DNA of 64,000 nt from contig NZ_JARULD010000002.1 in assembly GCF_029688735.1 (NCBI RefSeq), forward strand, positions 558,001 through 622,000, in the 5' to 3' direction. This document shows, one piece after another, positions 19,203 to 27,848 of the stretch. The notes beneath the pieces were generated by a model. It was not told the origin of the DNA and did not search any database. It saw only the letters and a program-made list of their open reading frames with translations. Source of the stretch: Qipengyuania flavescens. GTDB lineage: Bacteria > Pseudomonadota > Alphaproteobacteria > Sphingomonadales > Sphingomonadaceae. Within the stretch, counting starts at the first letter, position 1. Each line of letters opens with the position of its first letter. Position numbers and translations under genes: made by a program.

Positions 19203-20063
19203 ATGAGCGAGAAGTTCGACAGCGCTTTAAAAGAGATATTCGAATGTTCGCGAGGGGCTTTCTCTGTTGTTACAGCGGATGAGAACAAGAAGAGCCAGTT
19301 AACGTTCGTGGGGCCGGAACAGGATATCGCTGAGGAGCTCATCCCAGACATCGAACTTCGGGTCGGGAACAAGAACGAAATAGAAGCCGCGGCGGGATCG
19401 AAGCAGGTGAAGGTCAGGCGATGGCCTGACGGCGCTGAGATCGACTTGACGGTCGGCTATAAGAAAAAGAAGGGTCAGAAGTCGAATGAACTTCGAATGT
19501 ACCTAAACCGTGACTTTAAACCCGCTCCTGGTATCAACTGGTGTGTTTTTGATCGGGACGGTCAGCTGTGGGTGGGTCAGTTTTCCCCGAATGCGTTTCA
19601 ATTGGGCGTCAACGCTCCTGAAAAGTTGACCAAATCAATTCGCCCTTTGCTCGAACCGGAATTGGATGATTTTCAAGAAACCGTCAATTCTCCTGACGTA
19701 AAGTCCGTTCAGAGTGTTTTGACGCGCTGGAAAAGAAATCCCAAAGTTGCAGCAGAGGCGCTGAGCAGAGCAAAATACGAATGTGAGATTTTCCCTGACC
19801 TTCAGACGTTCAAGATCAAGGGGAAAAACAGGCCATTTATGGAGGCTCATCATCTCATACCCATGAAGGTCCAACCAGAGTTTGAGGTTTCTCTTGATCA
19901 GACTGTCAACATCTGTTGTTTGAATCCGCTCAGCCACAGAATGCTGCACCACGCGGAGTACGAAGAGATTAAAGACGTGGTTTCCAAACTTTGCGGTGCG
20001 CGTGAGGATTTTCTAAAAGAGTTGGGGATTTCGTCTGACGATGTATTAGGTTTCTACAGCTGA
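19203..20063 (+). CDS. HNH-family restriction endonuclease (putative type II)
   Basis: The 286-residue protein ends in an HNH nuclease fold: EAHHLIPM (about 215-222), then NICCLNPLSHRMLHHAEYE with the second His cluster. The N-terminal 150 residues match no domain I can name and probably give DNA specificity. The gene is visibly AT-richer than lepA. The ATG lies 6 bp after the lepA stop, with GGAGGAA inside the end of lepA, so it can be read from the lepA transcript. Its 3' end overlaps the convergent vsr gene by 18 bp. A cytosine methyltransferase and vsr next door make a restriction role likely. The recognition site is unknown. Confidence 0.82.
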   Translation: MSEKFDSALKEIFECSRGAFSVVTADENKKSQLTFVGPEQDIAEELIPDIELRVGNKNEIEAAAGSKQVKVRRWPDGAEIDLTVGYKKKKGQKSNELRMYLNRDFKPAPGINWCVFDRDGQLWVGQFSPNAFQLGVNAPEKLTKSIRPLLEPELDDFQETVNSPDVKSVQSVLTRWKRNPKVAAEALSRAKYECEIFPDLQTFKIKGKNRPFMEAHHLIPMKVQPEFEVSLDQTVNICCLNPLSHRMLHHAEYEEIKDVVSKLCGAREDFLKELGISSDDVLGFYS

Positions 20064-20516
20064 TCCGCGGATAGTTACGAAATCTGTTTCAGTGGAGCGG
20101 ATAGCTACAGAAAGTAGTTCGGCAACTTTATTGGTTTCGAGGCGCTGCCGTCCCTTCAGTGCACATTCCCACACTTCGACAACTCGCCAATTCATCGACA
20201 AGAGTTCTGACCTAATCCTCCCATCACGCGATTGATTCGCTGCGATTTTTCCCTTCCAAAATTCCGTTCGACTTTTTGGCAATCGGAAGAGCGGGCAGTC
20301 CTCATGTCCGTGCCAGAAACAGCCATGCACAAGGATGACGGTGTTCCATCTTGGCAAGACAATATCGGGCTTTCCCGGCAGATCTTTGCGGTGCAATCGA
20401 AAACGGTAACCAAGACTGTGAATGATTCGCCGTACGACAAGTTCTGGCTTGGTGTTCTTCGCACCAATCCCCGCCATCATCTCCGAGCGTTTCGCCGGAT
20501 CGACAATATCAGCCAA
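20046..20516 (-). CDS. vsr: Very short patch repair endonuclease
   Basis: Vsr nicks beside T:G mismatches that arise from deamination of 5-methylcytosine. The 156-residue protein has the family's length and motifs: VDPAKRSEMMAGIGAKNTKPE, LGYRFRLHRKDLPGKPDIVLP with the catalytic Asp, the VHGCFWHGHEDC zinc/His cluster, and WRVVEVWECAL. Its start is a TTG (giving ADIVDP, the usual Vsr N-terminus) that overlaps the last 8 bases of the methyltransferase gene, so it is translationally coupled. Its 3' end overlaps the HNH gene by 18 bp on the opposite strand. Confidence 0.95.
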   Translation of the reverse strand: MADIVDPAKRSEMMAGIGAKNTKPELVVRRIIHSLGYRFRLHRKDLPGKPDIVLPRWNTVILVHGCFWHGHEDCPLFRLPKSRTEFWKGKIAANQSRDGRIRSELLSMNWRVVEVWECALKGRQRLETNKVAELLSVAIRSTETDFVTIRGSAVET

Positions 20517-21615
20517 CGGCCGCCTTGCTCTGGCCCGCTTCCAGCCTGTTGGACAGTTCCAACATAGCGTTCGCTATCGAGCGAATAACTGGCACCGATA
20601 CCGAATTGCCAAACTGGCGATACAACTGGGTATCTGAGCAGGCGCTCAGGTCGAACCAGTCCGGGAAGCCTTGAATACGTGCACATTCGCGCGGTGTCAG
20701 GCGACGCGGATTGAGGCCCATATCCGACTGGTCGATCAATATCTCGCGGCCATCCTTATAGTAGCGCGAGGTGATCGTATTGCAGTATTCGTCTTCGCTT
20801 CCGAATACCTTGTGACCGAAACCGTTACCTTTTGCCTCGTGTCGCGCCATGCGCCGGATCAGACCTTCCCAGAGACGGTCCGAGATCGTGTATCGTGCTA
20901 CCTCATTCGAACCTTCCGGTTCTAGCGCATCCACCAGTCTTGTCGCGGTTTCCCTTTCTTGAAGATTGGTGAAAACTTCCGAGGCATCGACATTGCCGTA
21001 GTGGTCACGATCAAAGCCGACGATGTAAACACGCTCCCGACGCTGTGGCACACCGAATTCGGTGGCAGACAGAACTTTGAAATCGACGGAATAATTGAGC
21101 TTCTTTTGGAGCGATTTCCGCGCTTCGAGCGACATCGGGATGTCATCGGGAATAGGCGGGGCATCGCCGTTGAGAATCGCAAGAATGGTTTCGAGAGTGC
21201 GACCTTTGTCGTGCCCTCTCAATTGCTTGACGTTCTCGAGTAGAAACATTTTGGGACGCCATTCAGCCAGGATCCGCTGGATCTCGAAAAACATAGTCCC
21301 GCGCGTATCGAAGAAGCCACGCTTCAGTCCAGCATTTGAAAATGCCTGGCAGGGAAAACCGCCGAGCAGAATGTCGTGTTGACCGATTTCCTTGGATGCA
21401 ATCTTCGTGATATCGCCATGCGGCCGATCTTCGAAGTTTACCTCGTAGGTGTCGCAGGCAAAGCGGTCCCACTCTGAAGAAAAAACACATTCGCCGCCTA
21501 ATTCATCGAACGGAATTCGCATTCCGCCGATACCTGCAAAAAGATCAATGAACCGAAAGTTCGGCGATTGAACCTCACTTGGCTTTTCGATGGCCAAAGC
21601 GTCTTTGAGCTGCAT
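20509..21615 (-). CDS. DNA (cytosine-5) methyltransferase
   Basis: C5 cytosine methyltransferase of 368 residues. Motif I is FIDLFAGIGGMR, motif IV GGFPCQAFSNAG with the catalytic Cys, motif VI FLLENVKQL, motif VIII FGVPQRRERVYIVGF, and the C-terminal motif X is QFGNSVSVPV; the target-recognition region lies between about 230 and 310. The ATG at 21615 is preceded by GAGGTCGGAT, so the longer open frame to 21729 is not used. With the downstream vsr and the facing HNH gene it forms an R-M-V cassette that should protect the host site by m5C methylation. The site sequence cannot be read from the protein. Confidence 0.94.
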   Translation of the reverse strand: MQLKDALAIEKPSEVQSPNFRFIDLFAGIGGMRIPFDELGGECVFSSEWDRFACDTYEVNFEDRPHGDITKIASKEIGQHDILLGGFPCQAFSNAGLKRGFFDTRGTMFFEIQRILAEWRPKMFLLENVKQLRGHDKGRTLETILAILNGDAPPIPDDIPMSLEARKSLQKKLNYSVDFKVLSATEFGVPQRRERVYIVGFDRDHYGNVDASEVFTNLQERETATRLVDALEPEGSNEVARYTISDRLWEGLIRRMARHEAKGNGFGHKVFGSEDEYCNTITSRYYKDGREILIDQSDMGLNPRRLTPRECARIQGFPDWFDLSACSDTQLYRQFGNSVSVPVIRSIANAMLELSNRLEAGQSKAAVG

Positions 21616-21719
21616 ATCCGACCTCGGTTGTTGTTCGCGGACACGATATGTTCTGCGGGACTCACTGGCAAGGGCTAGCAAACCTAAACGGTCCGGATCG
21701 GTTGCTTTTCCACGACTGC

Positions 21720-22580
21720 CTAATCCCACCCCTCATCCTTCAACCGCCGCACCCTCGGTGCGTCGTCCTCGCTCTCCTCCACCTCGCGCCTGCGCCAGTC
21801 GGGTGGGGGTAGGGCGGGCGGCTCATCCTCGCCCTCGTCCGCGACCGCCGCATAGTCCTCGGCGTCGGGGTCGACATAGAGGGCGTGGTCCGGGTCGTCC
21901 CAGCAGCGGTAGCCTTCGGCTTTGTCCAGCCGCTCCAGCCGCAGATATTCCTCATAGGCGGCGCGGGTGCGGGGGCTTAGCTGGTCGTACCAGTCCTCGC
22001 GCATCTTGTTGAGCTTGGCGTTGAGCTTTTCGAAGGCCTCGGCCTCGCCGGCGGGTTCGGCGGCCTTGCGTTCGGCCTCCCACTCGGCGCGCCATTCCTT
22101 CTTCTTGCGCTTCAGCTCCATCGTGCCGATCGCGTTCAGGCCTTTTGCGCGGCCTTCCGTAAAGCGCTCGGGCGCGCGGTTGCGGAGCATGAACATCAGC
22201 AGGCGGTCGTTATAGACGGTGCGGCTGCCGAGGAGCTTGCCGTAGGAGTACACCGGCTGCTCCACCCCGTTGAGCGCGCGGTCCATCGCGACATCCTCGA
22301 TCCGCTGCACGCCGAGGTCGAGCGCGGCGGCCCAGGCCTTGCGGAAGCTCTCCGCGCCTTTCTGGCGGCGCAGGTGATAGGCGCCGACGGTGCTCATGTT
22401 GACCGCGCGGCAGGCGGCCTCGACGCTGCCGGTATCGGCGAGCGCCTCGATGAAGCGGTGCTGGCGGTCGTCGGTCCAGCCGTCATGGCGGTTGGTCTGG
22501 CGGGGGACGGGGGTGAAGGCGGGAAGCTCGCCTGCCGGAACGGGGAGGCGGGTCTCGCGGGGGTCTGTGCGTCGGGTCAT
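21720..22580 (-). CDS. Terminase-small-subunit-like protein, solitary
   Basis: The 286-residue protein has an N-terminal helix-turn-helix-like region (TDDRQHRFIEALADTGSVEA, then CRAVNMSTVGAYHLRRQKGA) that resembles small terminase subunits and related DNA-binding proteins. A charged middle segment (KRKKKEWRAEWEAERKAAEP) looks helical, and the C-terminal third is acidic and proline-rich, probably disordered. No large terminase, portal or other phage gene is nearby, so it is either a relic or a domesticated DNA-binding protein. The GC content returns to the genome norm here, in contrast to the R-M cassette just downstream. The function is unknown. Confidence 0.65.
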   Translation of the reverse strand: MTRRTDPRETRLPVPAGELPAFTPVPRQTNRHDGWTDDRQHRFIEALADTGSVEAACRAVNMSTVGAYHLRRQKGAESFRKAWAAALDLGVQRIEDVAMDRALNGVEQPVYSYGKLLGSRTVYNDRLLMFMLRNRAPERFTEGRAKGLNAIGTMELKRKKKEWRAEWEAERKAAEPAGEAEAFEKLNAKLNKMREDWYDQLSPRTRAAYEEYLRLERLDKAEGYRCWDDPDHALYVDPDAEDYAAVADEGEDEPPALPPPDWRRREVEESEDDAPRVRRLKDEGWD

Positions 22581-22883
22581 CCGCGAGCGTGAAGCAGATT
22601 TCGGGCGAGTAGGAAAATGGGGGGTAGAGGGGGGGAGGAGTTTTTGTGTTTCGCACCCGCATCCGCGAGCGCGTCCTCGGGGCTATTCCTCCGCTGCGCT
22701 ACGGGCCCCTGCGGGCGCGCGGTCGCGCTTGCCGGGCCTCCGCCGGCCCGGGATCAGCGCCGACCTTTCCCTCATAGAGAACCGAGGCGAAGCCGAGGCA
22801 AGGGCGACCGCCCGCCCGAGCTTATGCGAGGAAGCCAAGCCGCACGGATGTGCGGCGCCCGGCGTTTGAGGGTTTAAAGAAAA
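22581..22883. repeat. Repeat-like GC-rich spacer without a gene
   Basis: About 300 bases with no supported gene. Part of it resembles the repeat unit after fabG: gaggagtttttgtg followed by cgcatccgcg here, against gaggggtttttgttggg and gcgcatccgcg at 1555-1590. Several short GC-rich dyads occur (for example cgggcctccgccggcccg near 22733-22750). Open frames here have no ribosome-binding sites or family resemblance. It is probably a dispersed intergenic element. Confidence 0.45.
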
Positions 22884-24224
22884 CTACGCCGCGATATCGC
22901 CGAGGAAGTCGTTCACCGCCACCTCGAGCTCGTTCAGTTCGCCGGTGATCTTCGCAAACATGTCCTCCACCCGCACGGCTTTCTCGTCGATCTCCTGCGC
23001 AGAGGCGCTGACGGCGGCGATGGTCTCGGCCATGGTGCGCGCGGTCATCGCGGTCTCGTCGATCATGCTGGCGATGGTGGTGACCTGACCCGACTGCGCC
23101 TCCATCGTGCGCTCGAAGCTGGAGGTGGTCTGCGAGACCTGGCCGATGCTCTGCGCGATGGCGAGGTTGGCCTGGACCGTGCGTCCGCCGGAGGACTGGA
23201 TGCCCTCGACCTGGCGGACGATCTCGTCGGTGGCGACCTCGGTCTGCTTGGCGAGCGACTTCACCTCTTCCGCGACGACCGCGAAGCCGCGGCCCGCCTC
23301 GCCGGCGTGCGCAGCCTCAATGGTGGCGTTGAGGGCGAGCATGCGGGTGAGGTCGGCGACCTGGCGGATCATGCCGACGACGCTCTCGATCTCGGTGGTG
23401 TGCTGGCTGAGCGCGTTGATGACTTCGCCGGCCGCATCCGCCTCGCGCGCGGCATCGGTGCTGACGCGGCTGATCTCGCCGACCGAGCGGCGGGTCGAGT
23501 CGATGCTTTCGACCAGCGTGGCGGATTCCTGCGCGGCATTGCCCATCACATTGGCGGACTGTTCGGCCGCGGCGGCGATCTCGGCGGCGTTGGTGGCCAT
23601 TGAGGCGGTGGAGCGGCGGGCGCGCTGGGCCAGCTTGCTGACCGCGCTGCCGCGCTTGTTGGCATGGCCGACGAGTTCCGCGATGGTGGTGCGGAAGCGC
23701 TCGGCGATTTCCTTGCGGCGATCGGCTTCCTTGTAGCGCGCGATGCGATTGACGCGGGCGACGGCAAGTTCGCACGCCATGTGATTGATCGCGCCGAGGA
23801 CGGTCAATCGTGCAGCCCGCTCCTCAGCATCGGCGGCGTTCTCGACCGCGAGTGCCTTCACCCGGTTGAAGGAGAGGTGCATCAGGGCGATGACGCGATA
23901 GGGATCGGTCTTGTTCTCGGTGATCCAGTTGCCGACGCCGGCGGCGACCTTCATCCAGGTATCGTCGATCGTGCGGCCGAAATGCATGATCATGCACTTG
24001 CGCATCGCTTCCAGCGTGGCGGCAACATCGAAATCGGGCGGCAGGTCGCCATCGCGGACCTGGGTCGTGAGCCGCTCCTCCATCGGGGCCATGATCCAGT
24101 CGAGATGCGGCTCGGCTTCGGCCCAGATGCGCGCGAGGAGTTGCTGTTCCGCCGGCCCGATGTTGAAATATTTCAGCCGTTCTTCGACATTGATCTTGCC
24201 GCTGTCCGATTGGATTTGCTGCAT
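22884..24224 (-). CDS. Soluble methyl-accepting chemotaxis-type protein, possible globin-coupled sensor
   Basis: A 446-residue protein with no transmembrane segment. The C-terminal half is an MCP signalling domain with long coiled-coil helices and a hairpin tip [22 protein letters not shown] followed by VKSLA, close to the canonical chemoreceptor tip. The first 170 residues ([20 protein letters not shown] and following) have the helical look of a protoglobin sensor domain, as in HemAT-like aerotaxis receptors. I do not see an obvious proximal heme His in the expected segment near GVGNWI, so heme binding is uncertain. No che genes are in the window. It would signal in the cytoplasm through CheA or a similar kinase. 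Confidence 0.82.
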   Translation of the reverse strand: MQQIQSDSGKINVEERLKYFNIGPAEQQLLARIWAEAEPHLDWIMAPMEERLTTQVRDGDLPPDFDVAATLEAMRKCMIMHFGRTIDDTWMKVAAGVGNWITENKTDPYRVIALMHLSFNRVKALAVENAADAEERAARLTVLGAINHMACELAVARVNRIARYKEADRRKEIAERFRTTIAELVGHANKRGSAVSKLAQRARRSTASMATNAAEIAAAAEQSANVMGNAAQESATLVESIDSTRRSVGEISRVSTDAAREADAAGEVINALSQHTTEIESVVGMIRQVADLTRMLALNATIEAAHAGEAGRGFAVVAEEVKSLAKQTEVATDEIVRQVEGIQSSGGRTVQANLAIAQSIGQVSQTTSSFERTMEAQSGQVTTIASMIDETAMTARTMAETIAAVSASAQEIDEKAVRVEDMFAKITGELNELEVAVNDFLGDIAA

Positions 24225-24309
24225 GATACTGAAATTCCCCCAAAACCAGATCGGTCAACGATCTAGCCTGGAGGATTTACAGTATAGTTAACGCCGAGTG
24301 ACGACTGCA

Positions 24310-25578
24310 TCAGGCAGGTCGCGTCTGCCCATTGCCATGGACGAGGTATTTGAAGCTGCACAGTTGCTCCAGCCCGACCGGGCCGCGCGCATGCAGCTTG
24401 CCGGTCGCGATGCCGATCTCCGCGCCCATGCCGAATTCGCCGCCATCGGCGAACTGGGTCGAGGCGTTGCGCATGACAATGGCGCTGTCGATGCTGTTCA
24501 TGAAACGTTTCGCGGCAGCATCGTCCTCGGTCATGATCGCGTCGGTGTGGTGCGAGCTGTAAGTCGACACCCATTCGATCGCATCGTCGATGCCGTTCAC
24601 CACCTTCACCGAAGCGATGGGATCGAGATATTCGGTGCCCCAGTCTTCATCGGTGGCAGGCGTGATGCGTCCGTCGATCGACACGGCGGTCTCGTCGCCG
24701 CGCAATTCGCAATCATTGCCCATGATCTCGGCGAGGCGCGGGATGAAGTCCTGAGCCACGGCCTTGTCGACCACCACGCTTTCGGTGGCGCCGCACACGC
24801 CGGTCCGGCGCAGCTTGGCGTTGCGGATGACCTCGGCCGCCTTGTCGAGATCGGCGGCTTCGTGGACGTAGCTGTGGCAATTGCCGTCGAGGTGGAGGAG
24901 GGTGGGGACCTTCGCCTTGTCGCGCACCAGCTCGACAAGGCCGCGCCCGCCGCGCGGGATGACGAGATCGACATGCTCGACCGCCTCGAGCAGCGCGGCG
25001 ACGGCGGCGCGGTCGGTGGTCTGGATCGTCTGCACCGCATCGCCCGGCAGGTCTGCAGCCTTGAGGCCGGCTTGCATGCATTCGACGATCACGCGGGTCG
25101 AATGACGGCTTTCCGATCCACCGCGCAGGATCACGGCATTGCCGCTCTTGAGGCACAGGGCACTTGCATCCGCGCCGACGTTCGGGCGGCTTTCGTAGAT
25201 CATGCCGATGACGCCGATGGGCACGGCGACACGCTGGATTTCGAGGCCGTTCGGGCGCTCGAAGGTTGCCAGCACGCGGCCGACGGGATCGTCGAGATCG
25301 GCGATCTCTTCCAGCGCGGAGGCCATGCCTTCGACGCGGTCTTCGGTCAGGCGCAGGCGGTCGATGAAGCTTTCGGGCTTGCTGCCCGCCACGCTGTCGA
25401 CATCCTTGCCGTTGGCCTCGAGAAGTTCCGCCATGCGCGAACGAAGCGCCTTGGCTGCCTCACGCAGGGCAAGGTTCTTCTGGTCCGTTCCGGCAATCGC
25501 CAGTTTGCGCGAAGCTTCGCGGGCGCGGCTGCCGAGTTCGTGGACGTGGATCTGGGGGTCGAGTTTCTGGTCGGTCAT
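24310..25578 (-). CDS. proA: Gamma-glutamyl phosphate reductase
   Basis: ProA reduces gamma-glutamyl phosphate to glutamate semialdehyde, the second step of proline synthesis. The 422-residue protein has the usual length and motifs: [43 protein letters not shown], and the catalytic Cys in [17 protein letters not shown]. The start is the ATG at 25578 (MTDQKLDPQ); the frame is open further upstream without support. It lies 37 bp downstream of proC on the same strand, so the two are probably one transcript, divergent from proB. Confidence 0.96.
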   Translation of the reverse strand: MTDQKLDPQIHVHELGSRAREASRKLAIAGTDQKNLALREAAKALRSRMAELLEANGKDVDSVAGSKPESFIDRLRLTEDRVEGMASALEEIADLDDPVGRVLATFERPNGLEIQRVAVPIGVIGMIYESRPNVGADASALCLKSGNAVILRGGSESRHSTRVIVECMQAGLKAADLPGDAVQTIQTTDRAAVAALLEAVEHVDLVIPRGGRGLVELVRDKAKVPTLLHLDGNCHSYVHEAADLDKAAEVIRNAKLRRTGVCGATESVVVDKAVAQDFIPRLAEIMGNDCELRGDETAVSIDGRITPATDEDWGTEYLDPIASVKVVNGIDDAIEWVSTYSSHHTDAIMTEDDAAAKRFMNSIDSAIVMRNASTQFADGGEFGMGAEIGIATGKLHARGPVGLEQLCSFKYLVHGNGQTRPA

Positions 25579-25615
25579 AAATCTTGCTTTCTTGTCAGAG
25601 GGCGGGAGGCGCGGA

Positions 25616-26404
25616 TCAGCGCAGCTCGACCGCCCGGTTGTAGGCCGCTTCAAGTGTTTCACGCATCTTGCGCGAAATGGTTCCGTCGCCATTCAGCGCA
25701 TCCAGCCCGGCGGCGGTCGTCCCGCCCTTGCTGCTGACGGAGTTGCGCAGGTCTTCGAGCCCGGCGGCACCCGGCTCCAGCGCCATGGCGGTAGCGCCCT
25801 CGATCGTGCCGAGAACCAGAGCGCGGGCTTCGTCTTCGTCGAAGCCCATTTCCATCGCCGCGGCGACGTAGGCGCGCGCGATTTCGAAGACATAGCCGGG
25901 GCCGGAGCCGGCGACGGCGGTTACCCGATCGATCTTGTCCTCGCTGTCGACGACGACGGCGGTTCCGGTGCGGCCCATCATCGTTTCGGCATGGGCGAGG
26001 GCGGGGCCCCGGCCCTTGTCGTCCGCACACAAGCCGCTGACGCCCTTGCCGACGGCGGCGGGCAGGTTGGGCATCACACGCACTGCGGGGGCGCCGCCCA
26101 TCAGGCGCGACAGGCGTGAGAGCGAGCAGCCGGCTGCAATAGAGAGCACATAGCCATTCTCGGACAGCATCGAGGCATAGTCGGGCAGGATATCGTCGAT
26201 CATCTGCGGCTTGATCGCGACGATGACGACATCGAACGTCTCGCTCGCAATTTCGCTGCGATCCGGGACGAGCCGGGCGCCGTCTGGAGCGCTGTCCAGC
26301 GCCGGATCGACAACCGTGAACTGCTCGTTCCCTTGCATCCAGTGCGAAAGCAGGGCACCTCCCATCTTGCCGCATCCGACCATGACGATGTTGGAATAAG
26401 TAAT
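25616..26404 (-). CDS. proC: Pyrroline-5-carboxylate reductase
   Basis: ProC reduces pyrroline-5-carboxylate to proline. The dinucleotide motif [32 protein letters not shown], the [11 protein letters not shown] segment and [11 protein letters not shown] are all typical. The first ATG (26383) would leave only two residues before GxGxxG and destroy the first beta strand, and it has no ribosome-binding site. Extending upstream gives [12 protein letters not shown] from an ATT at 26404, which has AAAGAGG six bases before it. I therefore place the start at the rare ATT codon (262 residues). The gene is certain; the start is an inference. Confidence 0.9.
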   Translation of the reverse strand: MTYSNIVMVGCGKMGGALLSHWMQGNEQFTVVDPALDSAPDGARLVPDRSEIASETFDVVIVAIKPQMIDDILPDYASMLSENGYVLSIAAGCSLSRLSRLMGGAPAVRVMPNLPAAVGKGVSGLCADDKGRGPALAHAETMMGRTGTAVVVDSEDKIDRVTAVAGSGPGYVFEIARAYVAAAMEMGFDEDEARALVLGTIEGATAMALEPGAAGLEDLRNSVSSKGGTTAAGLDALNGDGTISRKMRETLEAAYNRAVELR

Positions 26405-26600
26405 GACTAGCCTCTTTCGTGTTTAATTCTTGTTTTTGCTTAACAGTGAAATCCGATTTCCGAAGAACGTGACCGGTCTTTTAGTAAGAGAGATTTGCGA
26501 AATCGAATTCGCCAAAAAAATCTGCGATCTGTGGTTGTGCACTGCACCATAGATACCTACCATCTGGGTCGAAAATTTCAAGCCGTATGGATTGTCTATT
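26405..26600. promoter_or_regulatory. Divergent proC/proB control region
   Basis: About 190 bases separate the proC and proB starts and are clearly AT-richer than the flanking genes, as expected for back-to-back promoters. A gattt-gcg-aaatc dyad lies near 26493-26505. No confident -35/-10 pair or regulator site could be assigned on either strand. Confidence 0.45.
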
Positions 26601-27746
26601 GTGACTAAGAAACGCAAGATTGTTATAAAGATCGGCTCCGCGCTGCTCGCCAACCAGGACATGCTGACCCCGCGCTTCGGCTTCCTCCAGCGCCTCATGG
26701 AGGACATGGCGCGGCTTCGTAACCAGGGGCATGAAGTAATCCTGTGTTCGTCGGGATCCGTCGCGCTGGGCTTGCGCATCGTGGGTGAAACGCCCGAGTC
26801 CGCCGGAGTTTCCGACAAGCAGGCTGCCGCTGCCTGCGGCATGCCGCTGCTCCTCAATGCCTACAAGCAGGTCGGCTATGAGTTCGGCCTCGAGATTGCG
26901 CAGGTTCTGCTGACGCTGGGCGATTTCGAGGATCACCGCCGGTTCCTCAACACGCGCAACACCGTGCATCGCCTGCTCGAAGCGCAAGTCATCCCGATCA
27001 TCAATGAGAACGATTCCATCACGACCGAGGAAATCCGCGTCGGCGATAACGACCGGCTGGCGGCCAAGGTCGCGCAGATGGTCGGGGCCGAGGATCTGAT
27101 CATCCTGACCGGCGTCGACGGCCTCTACGATCGCAATCCGGACGATCCCGAGGCGAAATTCGTGCCCGAAGTCACCGATGTCTCCGAATATATGGAGGCC
27201 ACCAAGGGCAAGAGCACGCTTGGTACGGGCGGCATGGCCACCAAGCTGCAGGCTGCCAACATGGCGCAGGAGGCCGGCTGCACGACATGGATCGCACAGG
27301 GTGAGGTCGATCGGCCGCTGACCAGCGTGCTTTCGCAAGAGCGTCGCTCCACCAAAATCCTGCCCTATCCCAATCCGATCTCCGGCTGGGACAGCTGGAT
27401 TGCCAACCGCCTGCAAATGGCGGGCAGCCTGGTGGTCAACGATGCGGTGTTCGAGACGATGGAAGATCGCGAGCGCGCCATCCGGCGCGAAGACATTATT
27501 TCGATGGATGGCGATTTCACCCGCGGCGATGTCCTGCACATCTACGACAAGCAGGGGATCGAGCGGGCGCGCGGCCTCAGCGATTTCACTTCGGAAGAGG
27601 TTCGCGTGCTGACCAACAACCCCGATGCGGATGCCGACCAGCTGCTCGGCTATCACACCAAGGGCGAGATCATCCGCGGAGCAAACCTCGTTCCGCTGGA
27701 AACGCGGCACCTGTTGTGGGACGCGCCCGCCGCGATTACCGAGTAG
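26601..27746 (+). CDS. proB: Glutamate 5-kinase with PUA domain
   Basis: ProB phosphorylates glutamate, the first and feedback-controlled step of proline synthesis. The amino-acid kinase domain begins KIVIKIGSALL, has VILCSSGSVALG, PIINENDSI, the nucleotide-site segment VGDNDRLAAKVA and TGVDGLYDRNP, then GTGGMATKLQAA. The last 90 residues (EDIISMDGDFTRGDVLHIYD, then GLSDFTSEE) form the PUA domain usual for ProB. No ATG is available at the N-terminus. A GTG at 26601 (giving MTKKRK) or a TTG three codons earlier at 26592 must serve; neither has a strong ribosome-binding site. Confidence 0.95.
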   Translation: MTKKRKIVIKIGSALLANQDMLTPRFGFLQRLMEDMARLRNQGHEVILCSSGSVALGLRIVGETPESAGVSDKQAAAACGMPLLLNAYKQVGYEFGLEIAQVLLTLGDFEDHRRFLNTRNTVHRLLEAQVIPIINENDSITTEEIRVGDNDRLAAKVAQMVGAEDLIILTGVDGLYDRNPDDPEAKFVPEVTDVSEYMEATKGKSTLGTGGMATKLQAANMAQEAGCTTWIAQGEVDRPLTSVLSQERRSTKILPYPNPISGWDSWIANRLQMAGSLVVNDAVFETMEDRERAIRREDIISMDGDFTRGDVLHIYDKQGIERARGLSDFTSEEVRVLTNNPDADADQLLGYHTKGEIIRGANLVPLETRHLLWDAPAAITE

Positions 27747-27811
27747 ACGAAGACCGATAGCAGCAGTCGTCGGTGTTCGCGAAGCGATGGGCACAAGCGC
27801 ACGAACTTCAC

Positions 27812-27840
27812 TTGGCGTTCAGCAGGGCGCTGGCTATAGG
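27812..27840 (+). promoter_or_regulatory. Candidate sigma70-type promoter of bamD
   Basis: TTGGCG at 27812-27817 and TATAGG at 27835-27840 are separated by 17 bases. The -10 box ends 8 bases before the bamD ATG, so transcription would start at or next to the start codon, giving a leaderless or near-leaderless mRNA. No Shine-Dalgarno sequence precedes that ATG, which is consistent. Confidence 0.5.
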
Positions 27841-27848
27841 CTGGCCCC

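Noticed and set aside
17669-19282. 537-residue open frame within and past lepA in another frame
   Set aside because: Arg/His/Pro-rich composition typical of a shifted GC-rich frame; lepA is certain here.
21720-22580. Prophage remnant marked by a terminase-like gene
   Set aside because: No large terminase, portal, capsid, tail, integrase or att-like repeat is found within 20 kb on either side.
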